From positions 314,194-378,193 of the forward strand of contig JADIYD010000001.1 in the NCBI GenBank assembly GCA_016705475.1: 64,000 nt of DNA. The letters run 5' to 3'. The notes under the pieces were generated by a model. The model had not been told where the DNA came from. It made no database searches and worked only from the letters and a program-made list of their open reading frames with translations. Both the position numbers and the translations under genes were made by a program. Positions 29,208 through 39,485 of the stretch are shown piece by piece. Numbering within the stretch: position 1 is the stretch's first letter; each line of letters starts with the position of its first letter. The stretch is from Betaproteobacteria bacterium (GTDB lineage: Bacteria > Pseudomonadota > Gammaproteobacteria > Burkholderiales > Rhodocyclaceae).

Positions 29208-29274
29208 GCGTTGTTGGGCGGGTGGGCGGTGCGGCACTCTACCCGATGCCCGGGCTTGCTGCCTTTGGTCTGGA

Positions 29275-30408
29275 TCAAGGCCAGGCGCGAGCACCCCAGA
29301 TCATGCGTTTGGCGACGAAGTGGCGGGCCGGCGGGCAGATGTCAAGCGCCAGCAGGCCGAGGCCGCGGGCCACTTTGAGCGGGCCGACATCGTTGGAGAA
29401 GGCGCGGACGATCTGGTCGGTGAAAAAGGCGCTGCCCCGACGGTCGAGGCGGCGGCTGGCGGCGTAGGTTTCCAGATTGCTGCGGTCGACACCGTTTTTG
29501 AGCAGAATTTCAGCGAGTTGCCAGGCGTCGCGGATGCCGAGGTTGAAACCCTGGCCGGAGACTGGGTGCAGGGTTTGCGCGGTGTTGCCGATCCACACTT
29601 CGTGGCCTTTGACCAAGGTATCGCGCAGGCGCAAGGCAAGCGGAAAGCGGCTGCGTTTGCCGGGCCTGGCGAAGCGCATGCGCTGGCCGAACTGTTGTTG
29701 CAGGGCGGCGAGAAAGGCATCGTCGTCCATCGCCATCACGGCATCGGCCTTGGCGGGCGGCAGGGTGAAGACGATGGAGTATTCGTCGCCGAGCGGCAGC
29801 AGGGCGAGCGGGCCGTCGGGGGTGAAGCGTTCCCAGGCACGTTTGCCGTGGCCGGGCGTTGACGTCACTTCGCAGATGACGGCATGTTGATCGTAGTCGC
29901 TGACCTTGACGGCCGGGTCGTCGCCGGGCGTGCCTTCGGCGTGGACGAGCAGTTTGGTCTGGATTGTGCGCAATTGGCCAGCGTGACGCAGCGATACGGT
30001 GACGCCGTCGTCAGTCGGCGTGATGTCGATGATTTCTGCCTCGGACAGCACGGCGTCAGCGGCGAGATTCGCGGCCAGCGCATCAGCCAGGTCGCGGTAG
30101 CGAACGACGTAGCCGAGGGCGGGCAGGTCGTATTCCTGATGATCGATCAGCGTGCGGCCGAAGCCGTCTTTTTGTGAAACGTGGATGGTTTCGATCGGCG
30201 TCGCGGCGCGGGTGGGCCAACTGTTGATCTGTTCGAGCAACTGGCGGGCCCCATGTGACAGGGCGAGGGCGCGCGGGTCGCCTTGCTGGGCTTGGGGCGG
30301 TCGACGGTCCAGCAGCAGCGATTTCTGGCCACCGGCGGCCAGCGCCAGATGCAGCGTCATGCCGACCGGGCCGGCGCCGACGATCAGGATGTCAGCGTGT
30401 TCAGTCAT
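29275..30408 (-). CDS. ubiH: UbiH-type FAD-dependent ubiquinone hydroxylase
   Basis: Flavoprotein monooxygenase of 377 aa for ubiquinone ring hydroxylation. ATG 30408 gives MTEHADILIVGAGPVGMTL with the GxGxxG dinucleotide fold. Later: the FAD-contact segment GNTAQTLHPVSGQGFNLGIRDA. Starts inside the last 8 nt of pepP; the pepP-ubiH pair is conserved in proteobacteria, which favours UbiH over UbiF or UbiI. Confidence 0.88.
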   Translation of the reverse strand: MTEHADILIVGAGPVGMTLHLALAAGGQKSLLLDRRPPQAQQGDPRALALSHGARQLLEQINSWPTRAATPIETIHVSQKDGFGRTLIDHQEYDLPALGYVVRYRDLADALAANLAADAVLSEAEIIDITPTDDGVTVSLRHAGQLRTIQTKLLVHAEGTPGDDPAVKVSDYDQHAVICEVTSTPGHGKRAWERFTPDGPLALLPLGDEYSIVFTLPPAKADAVMAMDDDAFLAALQQQFGQRMRFARPGKRSRFPLALRLRDTLVKGHEVWIGNTAQTLHPVSGQGFNLGIRDAWQLAEILLKNGVDRSNLETYAASRRLDRRGSAFFTDQIVRAFSNDVGPLKVARGLGLLALDICPPARHFVAKRMIWGARAWP

Positions 30409-31699
30409 GGCGCATGACTTCCTCGATTTCGGCCACGGTCTTGGGGGCCGTGGTGAAAACGTGGCACCCATTTTCCGTGACCCGAACATCGTCCTCGATG
30501 CGGATGCCGATACCGGCCAGCGCAGGCGGAATGTCGGCGCCGGGGCGGATGTAGAGGCCGGGTTCGACAGTCAGTGTCATGCCGGGCTGCAGTTTGGTCC
30601 ACTCGTCGCCAACCTTGTATTCGCCGGCGTCGTGCACATCGAGGCCGAGCCAGTGGCCGGTGCGGTGCATGTAGAAGCGGCGGAAGTCGCCTTTTTCGAT
30701 CAGGTTGTCGAGATCGCCGGTCAGCAACTTGAGGTCGATCAGGCCCTGTGTCAGAACGCGCACGGCGGCATCGTGGCCTTCCATGAAATGACGGCCGGGG
30801 GCGGTGGTGGCGAAGGCAGCGTCCTGCGCGGCGAGGACGATTTCGTAAACGTCCTTCTGGGCGGCATTGAAGCGGCCATTGACGGGAAAGGTGCGAGTGA
30901 TGTCGGCTGCGTAGCCTTCGACCTCGCAGCCGGCGTCAATGAGGACCAGCGTGTGGTCGTTGAGGATTTTGTCGTTGGAAACGTAATGCAGCACGCAGGC
31001 GTTGGCGCCGCCGGCGACGATGGGCGTGTAGGCGTGGGCGTCGGCACCGCGTTTGCGGAATTCGTAGGTCAGCTCGGCTTCGAGCTCGTACTCGGCCATG
31101 CCTGGGCGGCAGGCGTGCATGGCGCGGGCGTGTCCGGATGAGGCAATATCGGCCGAGCGCTGCTGGATGCCGGCTTCGGCCGCGTCCTTGACCAGACGCA
31201 TGTTGTCGAGCTCGGCGCGCAGGTCGTGGATGGCGCGGGGCGCCCGTTTGCCGGCGCGGGTCTGGGCGCGGACTTCATTGAGCGCCTTGGCGATGCGGGC
31301 ATCCCACTCTGAATCGTGGCCGATGGCGTGCCACAGCGTGTCACGGTCGACAAGGAATTCGGCCAGTTTCTTGTCGAGCTGCTCGATCGGGTAGGCGGCG
31401 TCGAAGCCGAAGGCGGCCTTGGCTGCTTTCGGCCCGTAACGATAGCCATCCCAGATTTCCCGCTCTTCATGCTTTTCGCGGCAGAAGAGGATGGATTTCG
31501 GTCTCTTGCCGCCGATCAGCACGACGACCGCTTCCGGTTCCGGGAAGCCGGTCAGGTACCAGAAATAGCTGTCGAAGCGATAGAGGTGATGCGCGTCGCG
31601 GTTGCGGATGACCTCCGGCGCCGTCGGCACGATGGCGACGCCGTCGCCGATGGTTTTCAGCAGGCGCCTGCGGCGGGCGAGAAAATGGGTGTGGCTCAT
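30401..31699 (-). CDS. pepP: Xaa-Pro aminopeptidase P
   Basis: Manganese-dependent M24B peptidase (432 aa) removing the N-terminal residue before proline. The N-terminal AMP_N domain is followed by the pita-bread fold. Metal ligands lie in VLIDAGCEVEGYAADITRTF (two Asp), HRTGHWLGLDVHD (His), TVEPGLYI (Glu) and GIRIEDDVRV (Glu). Overlaps murU by 4 nt upstream and ubiH downstream. Confidence 0.95.
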   Translation of the reverse strand: MSHTHFLARRRRLLKTIGDGVAIVPTAPEVIRNRDAHHLYRFDSYFWYLTGFPEPEAVVVLIGGKRPKSILFCREKHEEREIWDGYRYGPKAAKAAFGFDAAYPIEQLDKKLAEFLVDRDTLWHAIGHDSEWDARIAKALNEVRAQTRAGKRAPRAIHDLRAELDNMRLVKDAAEAGIQQRSADIASSGHARAMHACRPGMAEYELEAELTYEFRKRGADAHAYTPIVAGGANACVLHYVSNDKILNDHTLVLIDAGCEVEGYAADITRTFPVNGRFNAAQKDVYEIVLAAQDAAFATTAPGRHFMEGHDAAVRVLTQGLIDLKLLTGDLDNLIEKGDFRRFYMHRTGHWLGLDVHDAGEYKVGDEWTKLQPGMTLTVEPGLYIRPGADIPPALAGIGIRIEDDVRVTENGCHVFTTAPKTVAEIEEVMRHD

Positions 31700-32394
31700 G
31701 CGTTCCTCAGTTCCTGGTCCCGAAGTTCGTGGTCCAACTCGGTCAGACGTTGCGGCGTTCCTACATCGACCCAGCGGCCGGCAAAGCGTTCCCCGGTCAG
31801 CTTCCCGGCGGCGATGGCGGCGTCTAGCAGCGGGCGGAGTTTCATGATCGTGCCGGGCTGGACGCCGGCAAAGAAGGATGGCGAGAAAACGCCAACGCCC
31901 GCGTAGGTGAGCGTTTGCTCACCGTTGGCGTAGCTAACGCGTTCGCCGTCCAGACTGAAATCGCCGCCGGTGTGATGTGCCGGATTGGCCACCATGACCA
32001 GATGGGCAGCCGGTTTCCAGCCTTCTGCGGTCGACCGGAAAAAACGGCCAAAATCGACATCGCAATAAACGTCGCCATTGACCACCAGAAACGGCTCGTC
32101 GCCGAGTAGCGGCAGGGCAGTGGCGATGCCGCCGGCCGTTTCAAGCGCGCCCGGCGGTTCGGGCGAATATTGAATGTGCAGGCCCCACTGCGAACCATCG
32201 CCCAGCGTTTGCTCAATGAGCGAACCGAGATGGGCGTGGTTGATGACGATCTCCTTGAATCCCGCCACCGCCAGTCGCTCCAGATGCCAGACGATGAGCG
32301 GCTTGCCGCCGGCCATCAACAACGGTTTGGGCGTATGGTCGGTGAGCGGCCGCATGCGTTCGCCACGGCCAGCGGCGAGGATGAAGGCTTTCAT
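31696..32394 (-). CDS. murU: N-acetylmuramate-1-phosphate uridylyltransferase
   Basis: Nucleotidyltransferase of 232 aa; with AmgK it recycles MurNAc to UDP-MurNAc, bypassing de novo synthesis. N-terminal signature AFILAAGRGERMRPLTDHTPKP; product-loop marks ETAGGIATALPLLG and FLVVNGDVYCDVDFG. It follows amgK by 3 nt, the order known from Pseudomonas. Residues RFFRSTAEG are encoded opposite a copy of the dispersed repeat (32027-32056). Confidence 0.88.
   Translation of the reverse strand: MKAFILAAGRGERMRPLTDHTPKPLLMAGGKPLIVWHLERLAVAGFKEIVINHAHLGSLIEQTLGDGSQWGLHIQYSPEPPGALETAGGIATALPLLGDEPFLVVNGDVYCDVDFGRFFRSTAEGWKPAAHLVMVANPAHHTGGDFSLDGERVSYANGEQTLTYAGVGVFSPSFFAGVQPGTIMKLRPLLDAAIAAGKLTGERFAGRWVDVGTPQRLTELDHELRDQELRNA
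32027..32056 (+). repeat. Dispersed repeat copy inside murU (antisense)
   Basis: GCGGTCGACCGGAAAAAACG, then GCCAAAATCG. Almost the full consensus; in frame with murU. Confidence 0.7.
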
Positions 32395-32397
32395 GGT

Positions 32398-33423
32398 CTA
32401 CCTGTAGCGGTAGCCGATCTGCTCGGTGTTGCCTTCCAGGCGGTCAAGCAGGTTCTGCAGCGGCTTGAGCTGGATGTAGCGGCTGGCCGTCTTGCGGGCG
32501 TAGTTGATGAAGCGTGGCAGGTCTTCGCTGTATTTTTCCTTGCCGTCGCGGTACTTGAGGCGGCAGAAGATGCCGAGCACCTTGAGGTGGCGCTGCAGGC
32601 CCATGAGCTCGTATTCGCGCCAGAAGGCACCGAAATCCTCGCGCACCGGCAGGCCGGCGGCGCGGGCCTTTTCCCAGTAACGGACGACCCAGTCGATTTC
32701 CTGCTCTTCTTCCCACGAAATGAAGGCGTCGCGGAACAGCGAGACGACGTCGTAGGTGATCGGGCCCATCACGGCATCCTGGAAGTCGATGATGCCCGGC
32801 GTCAGGCGCTCGGCGCTCTCGACGACCATCAGGTTGCGCGGCATGAAGTCGCGATGCACGAAGACCTTTGGCTGGTTGAGTGCCGAGTTGATCAGGTACT
32901 TGAAGCTGCGGTCGAGCATGATCCGGTCTTCGTCTGCCAGTTCGATGCCGAGGTGGCGACTGATGAACCATTCCGGGAAAAGGTCGAGCTCGCGGCGGAG
33001 CAGCGTGGCGTCGTAGGGCGGCAGGGTGGACGCGGCCGATGAACATTGCCACTTGACCAGCACGTCGAGCACAGGGCGGATCAGCATGTCGGCCAGCGAC
33101 AGGTCGGCATTCAGGGCGTCAAGATAGCCGATGCGGCCGAGGTCGGTGAGGACCAGGAAACCGTTGTCGAGATCCTTGTCGAGAATGCGCGGCGCGGCGA
33201 GGTCAGCTTTGGCGAGCAGGCCGGCGACGTGGATGAAGGGTTTGCAGTCTTCTTTCTCAGGCGGGGCGTCCATCAGGATGCGCGTGCTGCCGTCCGGCCA
33301 GGTCAGGCGGAAATAGCGCCGAAAGCTGGCGTCGGCCGAGGCAGGGGTGATCTGGACGGATTGTCCGGGAAAGCGACTGGCAACCCAGTCGGTAACAAGT
33401 TGATCGCGCGGCATGGGTTCCAT
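32398..33423 (-). CDS. amgK: N-acetylmuramate/N-acetylglucosamine kinase AmgK
   Basis: Aminoglycoside-phosphotransferase-fold kinase of 341 aa that phosphorylates MurNAc or GlcNAc at the anomeric carbon. Catalytic loop FVHRDFMPRNLMVV and metal-binding IIDFQDAVMGPITYD. N-terminal ASADASFRRYFRL matches the family. ATG at 33423; a second in-frame ATG at 33414 is possible. Divergent from lptD, the usual place in proteobacteria with this pathway. Confidence 0.88.
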   Translation of the reverse strand: MEPMPRDQLVTDWVASRFPGQSVQITPASADASFRRYFRLTWPDGSTRILMDAPPEKEDCKPFIHVAGLLAKADLAAPRILDKDLDNGFLVLTDLGRIGYLDALNADLSLADMLIRPVLDVLVKWQCSSAASTLPPYDATLLRRELDLFPEWFISRHLGIELADEDRIMLDRSFKYLINSALNQPKVFVHRDFMPRNLMVVESAERLTPGIIDFQDAVMGPITYDVVSLFRDAFISWEEEQEIDWVVRYWEKARAAGLPVREDFGAFWREYELMGLQRHLKVLGIFCRLKYRDGKEKYSEDLPRFINYARKTASRYIQLKPLQNLLDRLEGNTEQIGYRYR

Positions 33424-33513
33424 AAGCGGCTAGGGTTCGCTTCGTTGTAAAATGGCGCGATTTTAACACTCGGGCATCGGCCATTCCGGTCCCACCCACA
33501 CCTGATTGCCTTG

Positions 33514-36042
33514 ATGCCCGGTTTTTCCCGCCGTCCGCTTGCTGTTTTCGTCTGCTGCCTGTTTGTCGCAGCGCAGACGAGCCACGCCGCCGACGACGTG
33601 TTGCGCCTGCAGCTTTCAGGCGCCCGGGCAACGGGCGAGTCGCTGGACGAGTCTCCCGAGATCATGCTGCTGGCAGCCGCCGATGTGCCGCTTCGCCTTC
33701 GCCCGGAACGTCGATTCAATGTGCTGGGCAAGAAAAAACAGGCACCGGTGACGGTTGGCGTCGAATTGCCTTCGGCGCTCAAGAAGGATGACGGCGCCCC
33801 GCTGTTCGTCAGCGCCGACCAGATTGAAGGTCAGGCCGACGACCAGACGGTGGCTGAGGGCAACGTTGAGTTGCGCAAGACGGGGTCACTGATTTTGGCG
33901 GATCGCCTGACTTACCGGATGCTTGACGACGAGCTGGAGGCATTTGGCTCTGTTCGCGTGCTGCAGGACGGCGCCGAGATCGAAACGCCGCATCTGAAGA
34001 TGAAGCTCGATGAGCAGATTGGCTCGGCCGAGAACGTCCGCTACCGGATTCTCAAGGAGACGCGTAGTCGCTTCTACAGCACGACGCCAACGGTAGTTAC
34101 GGTCGCCAGCACTACTGATACCTCCAGCGCGCCAATGATGCTCAATGTGGCGAACAGCTACGGCCTGCCGACGAAGTCGCCACCACAGCGCCCGACCGAA
34201 GCCAACGGTCGGGCCGAGCGAGTCGATTTCGAAGGCGAGAACCAGTACACCTTTTTCTCGAATACATTTTCGACATGCAAGCCGGATCAGGAAGACTGGT
34301 ATCTGCAAACGTCGGAAACCCATCTCGATTACGACAACAATGAAGGTACGGCCAAGCATGCTTCGTTGTGGTTTGGCGGTGTGCCGCTCCTCTATTCGCC
34401 GGTCGCCTCCTTCCCGCTTAACGGCCAGCGTCGCTCGGGGCTGCTGCATCCCCATTTTTCGGTCTCGACGCTGAACGGCATCGACTTCACGCTCCCCTAT
34501 TACTGGAATGTTGCGCCGAACTACGACCTGACGCTGCAGCCGCGCTACATGAGCAAGCGGGGTTTTCAGCTCGGTGTCGAGGCCCGATATCTCGACCATG
34601 CCTATTCAGGAACGACTCAGGTCGAATACCTGTCCAACGATGAAATCCGTGGACGGGATCGTTACGGCTACCGCATTCAGCATCGGCATGATCTCGGACG
34701 AGGCGTGACTGCAGCGGTCAACTGGAACGGCGTATCCGACGATTACTACTGGCAGGATATGTCGTCGCGCTTGTTGAAAACGTCTTCGACGCAGTTGCCC
34801 AAGCAGGTTGCGCTCAATTATGCGCCGTCGCCATGGCTGAAGAGCAGTATGCAGGTCTTGCGTTACCAGACCCTGCAGACCGATTCGAAGACGACGATTA
34901 CCACCCCGTATTATCTCGAGCCTCAGCTCAGCATCACCGGCTACCGGCCGAATGTGATGAATACTGACCTCAGCATGGTCGGCCAGTTCTCGCGTTTTAC
35001 GTATATTGATAGCACCAAGACAACGGGCGATCGTCTGCTCTTCTATCCACAGGTCTCTCTGCCCTATATCCATCCGGCCTTCCAGATCACGCCCAAAGTT
35101 GGCCTGCACATGAGCCAATATGCGCTGATCAATCAGACGGCGGGTCAGGAGAATAGTATCAGCCGCGTTCTGCCGACCTTTACCCTCGACTCGACGGTGG
35201 TTTTCGAACGCGAGGGTGACTGGTTTGGCAACGGTTACATTCAGACGCTGGAGCCGCGCCTCTTCTACGTGAATATTCCGTACAAGGACCAGAGCCAGAT
35301 TCCGCTGTTCGACACGGCGCTCTCCGATTTCAACTTTGCCCAGATTTTTTCCGAGAATCGCTACAGCGGTTACGACCGGGTCAACGACGCCAACCAGTTG
35401 ACTGCCGCGGTCACGACGCGCCTGCTTGACGGTACAACCGGTGTCGAGCGTTTCAAGGCCATGATAGGCCAGCGTTATTACTTCAAGCAGCAGCGCTTTG
35501 CCATCACAGGCGAAACCGCTCGCTCGGCTAACACCTCCAATCTGGTGGCGGCGGTGAACGGACTTGTGGCGCCAAAAACCTATATCGATTCTGCCTTGGA
35601 GTACAACATCAACGACAACGTCAGCGAACGTTTCTCGATTGGTGCTCGTTTTCAACCGGAGTTGGGCAAGGTGCTTTCGGGCAGCTATCGTTATACCAAT
35701 GACACCACTTCGCCTGTCGATCAGATCGACATTGCCGGTCAGTGGCCGATATCCTCGAAGTGGTACGCCGTTGGTCGCTACAATTACTCGTTGCGGGACA
35801 AGAAAAATCTGGAAACGATTGCCGGCTTCGAATACAACGCCGGATGCTGGGCCGTGCGCGTCGTTGCTCAGCGCTTGGCGGCAGTTTCCGGCACGCCCAA
35901 CGAAACACTGTTTTTCCAGCTTGAACTCAACGATTTCGGTAGTATCGGCACCAATCCGATAGGCCTGCTCCGGCGCAGCATTCCGGGCTATGGCAAGATC
36001 AACGAACTGCCCAATAGCAGCAGCCTGCTCACCTCCCCATGA
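33514..36042 (+). CDS. lptD: LPS-assembly outer-membrane protein LptD
   Basis: Outer-membrane beta-barrel (842 aa) that inserts lipopolysaccharide with LptE. Signal peptide [25 protein letters not shown] is seen in parts at residues 1-24. An OstA-like beta-jellyroll domain follows ([23 protein letters not shown]), then the barrel ([20 protein letters not shown]). Start at ATG 33514; the TTG one codon earlier is not needed. The stop overlaps the surA start. lptD-surA-pdxA-rsmA is a classic envelope/ribosome-maturation operon. Confidence 0.95.
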   Translation: MPGFSRRPLAVFVCCLFVAAQTSHAADDVLRLQLSGARATGESLDESPEIMLLAAADVPLRLRPERRFNVLGKKKQAPVTVGVELPSALKKDDGAPLFVSADQIEGQADDQTVAEGNVELRKTGSLILADRLTYRMLDDELEAFGSVRVLQDGAEIETPHLKMKLDEQIGSAENVRYRILKETRSRFYSTTPTVVTVASTTDTSSAPMMLNVANSYGLPTKSPPQRPTEANGRAERVDFEGENQYTFFSNTFSTCKPDQEDWYLQTSETHLDYDNNEGTAKHASLWFGGVPLLYSPVASFPLNGQRRSGLLHPHFSVSTLNGIDFTLPYYWNVAPNYDLTLQPRYMSKRGFQLGVEARYLDHAYSGTTQVEYLSNDEIRGRDRYGYRIQHRHDLGRGVTAAVNWNGVSDDYYWQDMSSRLLKTSSTQLPKQVALNYAPSPWLKSSMQVLRYQTLQTDSKTTITTPYYLEPQLSITGYRPNVMNTDLSMVGQFSRFTYIDSTKTTGDRLLFYPQVSLPYIHPAFQITPKVGLHMSQYALINQTAGQENSISRVLPTFTLDSTVVFEREGDWFGNGYIQTLEPRLFYVNIPYKDQSQIPLFDTALSDFNFAQIFSENRYSGYDRVNDANQLTAAVTTRLLDGTTGVERFKAMIGQRYYFKQQRFAITGETARSANTSNLVAAVNGLVAPKTYIDSALEYNINDNVSERFSIGARFQPELGKVLSGSYRYTNDTTSPVDQIDIAGQWPISSKWYAVGRYNYSLRDKKNLETIAGFEYNAGCWAVRVVAQRLAAVSGTPNETLFFQLELNDFGSIGTNPIGLLRRSIPGYGKINELPNSSSLLTSP

Positions 36043-37358
36043 AGACCATGACCTCATTCACTCGTTACCTGCTTGTCCTCGTCTGTTGCCTTGGTGGCCT
36101 GCTGGCGCATCCCGTTTCCGCTGCAACGGTGGAGCCTGTCGAGGCCGACCGCATCGTCGCCGTCATCGGCGACGATGTCGTCACCTATGTCGAGCTGCGG
36201 ACACGCCTTGCCGCCGCGCTCAAGCAGTTGCAAAAACAGGGAACACCGCTGCCGCCGCAGGATGTGCTGGAGCGTCAGATGCTTGAGCGTTTGATCATGG
36301 AGCGCGTGCAACTGCAATATGCCCGCGATTCGGGCATGCGCGTCGACGACAGCCAGCTTGAGCAGGCCATTGGCCGCATTGCTGCCGGCAATCAGATGAC
36401 CTTGCCGCAGTTCCGCGCCGCGCTGGAAAAGGATGGCGTGCAGTACGCCCAGTTCCGTGAGGAAATTCGCAACGAGATCGTGACAGTTCGCCTGCGCGAG
36501 CGTGAGGTCGACAGCAAACTGATCATTTCCGATGGCGAAATTGACAACTATCTGGCCAACCAGGCCGCAACCGGTGGTGGCCGCGAGGAATACCAGCTCG
36601 CGCACATCCTGATGCGTGCGCCGGAATCGGCCAGTCCCGAGCAACTGCAAAAGCTTCGTTTGCGCGGTGAGCAGGCCCTCAAGCGGGCGCAGGCCGGTGA
36701 GAATTTCGCCCAACTGACCGCTGCCTTCTCCGATGCACCGGATGCTCTGCAAGGCGGCGATCTCGGCTGGCGCCCACTCGATCGTCTGCCAGGTCTTTAC
36801 GCCGAAGCAGCAGGCCGCTTGCAATCTGGTCAGGTCAGTGAGCTGTTGCGCTCGTCGGCCGGCTTCCACATCGTCAAGTTGCTCAACAAGCGTGGCGGCA
36901 GCGGCCCCGTTTCGGTGCAGCAGACACGTTCCCGCCACATCCTGATCCGCATCAACGAAGTCGTCTCCGAAGCCGAGGCACGGCGCAAGCTGGAGACCAT
37001 TCGTGAACGCATCGTCAATGGCGTCGATTTTGCCGAGCAGGCCCGACTCAACTCGCAGGACGGTTCAGCCGCCAAGGGTGGCGAGCTCGGCTGGCTCAAT
37101 CCGGGCGACACCGTGCCGGAATTCGAGCGGGCGATGGATGCGTTGAAAATCAATGAACTCAGCCAGGTCGTCCAGTCGCCGTTCGGCATGCACCTGATCC
37201 AGGTGGTCGAGCGCCGCGAGCGCGATGTGTCGGAAGAACGCCAGCGTGGCGTGGCACGTCAGGCCCTACGCGAGCGCAAGCTCGATGAAGCCTACCAGGA
37301 CTGGCTGCGCCAGTTGCGCGACCGCAGCTACGTCGAAAACCGCCTCGAAGAAAAGTGA
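36039..37358 (+). CDS. surA: Periplasmic chaperone/peptidyl-prolyl isomerase SurA
   Basis: Chaperone for outer-membrane proteins such as LptD (439 aa). Signal peptide in 1-29; N-terminal SurA domain from about 35 ([21 protein letters not shown]). Two parvulin domains begin at about [13 protein letters not shown] and [13 protein letters not shown]. The C-terminal helix ends [14 protein letters not shown]. Overlaps lptD and pdxA by 4 nt each. Confidence 0.95.
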   Translation: MKTMTSFTRYLLVLVCCLGGLLAHPVSAATVEPVEADRIVAVIGDDVVTYVELRTRLAAALKQLQKQGTPLPPQDVLERQMLERLIMERVQLQYARDSGMRVDDSQLEQAIGRIAAGNQMTLPQFRAALEKDGVQYAQFREEIRNEIVTVRLREREVDSKLIISDGEIDNYLANQAATGGGREEYQLAHILMRAPESASPEQLQKLRLRGEQALKRAQAGENFAQLTAAFSDAPDALQGGDLGWRPLDRLPGLYAEAAGRLQSGQVSELLRSSAGFHIVKLLNKRGGSGPVSVQQTRSRHILIRINEVVSEAEARRKLETIRERIVNGVDFAEQARLNSQDGSAAKGGELGWLNPGDTVPEFERAMDALKINELSQVVQSPFGMHLIQVVERRERDVSEERQRGVARQALRERKLDEAYQDWLRQLRDRSYVENRLEEK

Positions 37359-38347
37359 AACCAGCGCTCATAGCCGTGACCAGCGGCGAGCCGGCCGGCA
37401 TCGGTCCGGAGCTCTGCCTGCGACTGGCCGGCTACGAAGGCGATGCGCAGCCGGTCATCCTCGGCGACCGATCCCTGCTTGAAGCGCGCGCGGCGCAACT
37501 TGGGCTGGCGGTGAGTTTTCGCGATTTTTGCCCGAAAAACCCGGTCGACCGCAGCAGGCTTGATGTTCTGCATATTCCGCTCGCGGTACCCGCGCAGGCC
37601 GGGCAGCTCAATGCCGCCAACGGCCCCTACGTGCTGGCCCTGCTCGATCGTGCGCTGGCCGGCTGCCGCTCCGGCGAGTTTGCCGCCATGGCGACAGCGC
37701 CGGTGCACAAGGGCGTCATCAACGACGCCGGTGTGCATTTCACCGGCCACACCGAATATCTTGCCGAGAAGACCGACACCCCCCTCGTCGTGATGATGCT
37801 GGCCGGCGATACCGAGCTCGGCCCGTTGCGCGTCGCGCTGGCTACCACGCATCTGCCGCTCAAGGATGTCTCGGCAGCGATTACCGCCGACGTGCTCGAA
37901 AAAACGCTGCGCATCCTGCATGCCGATCTGCGCAGCAAATACGGCCTTGCACAACCGCGCATCCTCGTCGCCGGCCTCAATCCGCATGCCGGCGAAGGCG
38001 GTTATCTCGGCATGGAAGAAATCGAAGTCATCACCCCCGTGCTCGAAAAACTGCGTGCCGAAGGCATGCAACTGTCCGGCCCCTATCCGGCCGACACGAT
38101 GTTCACGCCACCCATCCTCGCCCAAGGCGACGCCGTGCTCGCCATGTATCACGACCAGGGCCTGACCGCCCTCAAGTACGCCACCTTCGGCAAAGGCATC
38201 AACGTCACGCTCGGCCTGCCCATCATCCGCACCTCGGTCGACCACGGCACGGCGCTCGAACTGGCCGGCACCGGCAAGGCCGACCCCGGCAGCCTGTTCG
38301 AAGCGGTGGCTGAAGCGGCCCGCATGGCCACAAGGAAACAATCATGA
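37355..38347 (+). CDS. pdxA: 4-hydroxythreonine-4-phosphate dehydrogenase
   Basis: Pyridoxal-phosphate synthesis enzyme (330 aa), NAD-dependent. GTG start 37355 overlaps the surA stop. Marks: [34 protein letters not shown], the metal His in [12 protein letters not shown], and [13 protein letters not shown]. Bases 37520-37557 look like a degraded copy of the dispersed repeat. Confidence 0.95.
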   Translation: MKPALIAVTSGEPAGIGPELCLRLAGYEGDAQPVILGDRSLLEARAAQLGLAVSFRDFCPKNPVDRSRLDVLHIPLAVPAQAGQLNAANGPYVLALLDRALAGCRSGEFAAMATAPVHKGVINDAGVHFTGHTEYLAEKTDTPLVVMMLAGDTELGPLRVALATTHLPLKDVSAAITADVLEKTLRILHADLRSKYGLAQPRILVAGLNPHAGEGGYLGMEEIEVITPVLEKLRAEGMQLSGPYPADTMFTPPILAQGDAVLAMYHDQGLTALKYATFGKGINVTLGLPIIRTSVDHGTALELAGTGKADPGSLFEAVAEAARMATRKQS

Positions 38348-39114
38348 AGGGTCACGTCGCCCGCAAACGCTTCGGCCAGAATTTTTTGGTCGACCACGGC
38401 ATCATCGCCGCCATCGTCTCCTCGATTGATCCGAAGCGCACCGACACGGTCGTCGAAATTGGCCCCGGTCTGGGCGCGATCACCGAGCCCTTGATGCAGC
38501 GCGTCGATCACCTGCATGTCGTCGAAATCGACCGCGACCTCATCGCCCGTCTGAAAAAGCAGCACACGCCGGAACGCATGACCATCCACGAAGGCGACGC
38601 GCTGGCCTTCGACTTTGCCACCATCGGCAAGGATTTGCGGCTGGTCGGCAACCTGCCCTACAACATTTCGACGCCGCTGCTTTTCCATCTCGCCGAGTAC
38701 GTCGATGTTGTCCACGACATGCATTTCATGCTGCAGAAGGAAGTCGTCGAACGCATGGTCGCCGAACCGGGCAATGCCGATTTCGGCCGCATGTCGGTCA
38801 TGCTGCAGTACCGTTTCTACCTCGAATGGCTGATCGACGTGCCGCCGGAAAGTTTTGACCCGCCGCCCAAGGTCCAGTCGGCTGTTGTGCGTCTGATCCC
38901 CAAGCCGGTATCCGAGCTCAACGCCAAGAGCCAGGAGAAGCTCTCGCAAGTCGCGCTCACCGCCTTCTCGCAACGCCGCAAGATGCTGCGCAATACGATG
39001 AAGAGCCTGCTCAACGATGCTGCTTTCGAGGAGCTCGGCATCGCCCCGACACTGCGCCCTGAGGATGTTTCGGTCGCGGATTACGTGCGGATCGCCAACT
39101 ACCTGTCTGTCTGA
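38344..39114 (+). CDS. rsmA: 16S rRNA dimethyladenosine transferase
   Basis: KsgA: dimethylates A1518/A1519 of 16S rRNA. 256 aa. Marks: [18 protein letters not shown] motif [15 protein letters not shown], the acidic [12 protein letters not shown], and catalytic [14 protein letters not shown]. Last gene of the lptD operon; stop at 39114, with a terminator about 65 nt on. Confidence 0.96.
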   Translation: MKGHVARKRFGQNFLVDHGIIAAIVSSIDPKRTDTVVEIGPGLGAITEPLMQRVDHLHVVEIDRDLIARLKKQHTPERMTIHEGDALAFDFATIGKDLRLVGNLPYNISTPLLFHLAEYVDVVHDMHFMLQKEVVERMVAEPGNADFGRMSVMLQYRFYLEWLIDVPPESFDPPPKVQSAVVRLIPKPVSELNAKSQEKLSQVALTAFSQRRKMLRNTMKSLLNDAAFEELGIAPTLRPEDVSVADYVRIANYLSV

Positions 39115-39129
39115 GCGCAGGCACGTTTC

Positions 39130-39164
39130 TGCGGTCAACAGGGAAAAAGCAGGGAAATTGAAAA
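39130..39164 (+). repeat. Dispersed repeat copy
   Basis: GCGGTCAACAGGGAAAAAGC, then AGGGAAATTGAAAAG; a diverged copy between rsmA and its terminator. Confidence 0.65.
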
Positions 39165-39174
39165 GTACTGGCCC

Positions 39175-39201
39175 ATGAAAAAACCCGCCGAGGCGGGTTT
39201 T
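39175..39201. terminator. Bidirectional terminator between rsmA and DUF2892 gene
   Basis: AAAACCCGCC, short loop, GGCGGGTTTTTT at 39179-39202; A-run and T-run on the two sides serve both convergent genes. Confidence 0.85.
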
Positions 39202-39221
39202 TTGTCGGGTGCGAAACCGGA

Positions 39222-39413
39222 TTACTTCTGGGCCGGGCAGGTCTTGATGCCGAGCAGCGTGTAGGCCGGGCACCAGCCCATGAGACCCGTTGCGAGGGGA
39301 ACGATGCCGATGTAGCCCCAGACCGGCAGCATGCCGGCAGCGGTTGCGCCGATCAGACCGGCGCCAGCAACGATGCGAAGGATTTTGTCGATACCGCCAA
39401 CATTTGCAGCCAT
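39222..39413 (-). CDS. DUF2892 inner-membrane protein (YgaP C-terminal type)
   Basis: 63 aa from ATG 39413 (SD GGAGAAAAC). N-terminal ANVGGIDKILRIVAG motif, two membrane helices, and the end GLMGWCPAYTLLGIKTCP with two Cys. This is the stand-alone form of the membrane domain attached to rhodanese in YgaP. A Crp/Fnr regulator is encoded directly upstream on the same strand, so the pair may respond to redox or sulfur stress (inference). Confidence 0.82.
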   Translation of the reverse strand: MAANVGGIDKILRIVAGAGLIGATAAGMLPVWGYIGIVPLATGLMGWCPAYTLLGIKTCPAQK

Positions 39414-39485
39414 GATGTTTTCTCCGTTAGGTGTGGTGTACGACGCCACTGTAACGGTCTGGCCGGTGGGGGTATGTAACCGCGG

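Noticed and set aside
38385..38400. GGTCGACCACGG in rsmA as a dispersed-repeat copy
   Set aside because: It encodes the family-conserved QNFLVDHG motif and lacks the A-run and GGCC arm.
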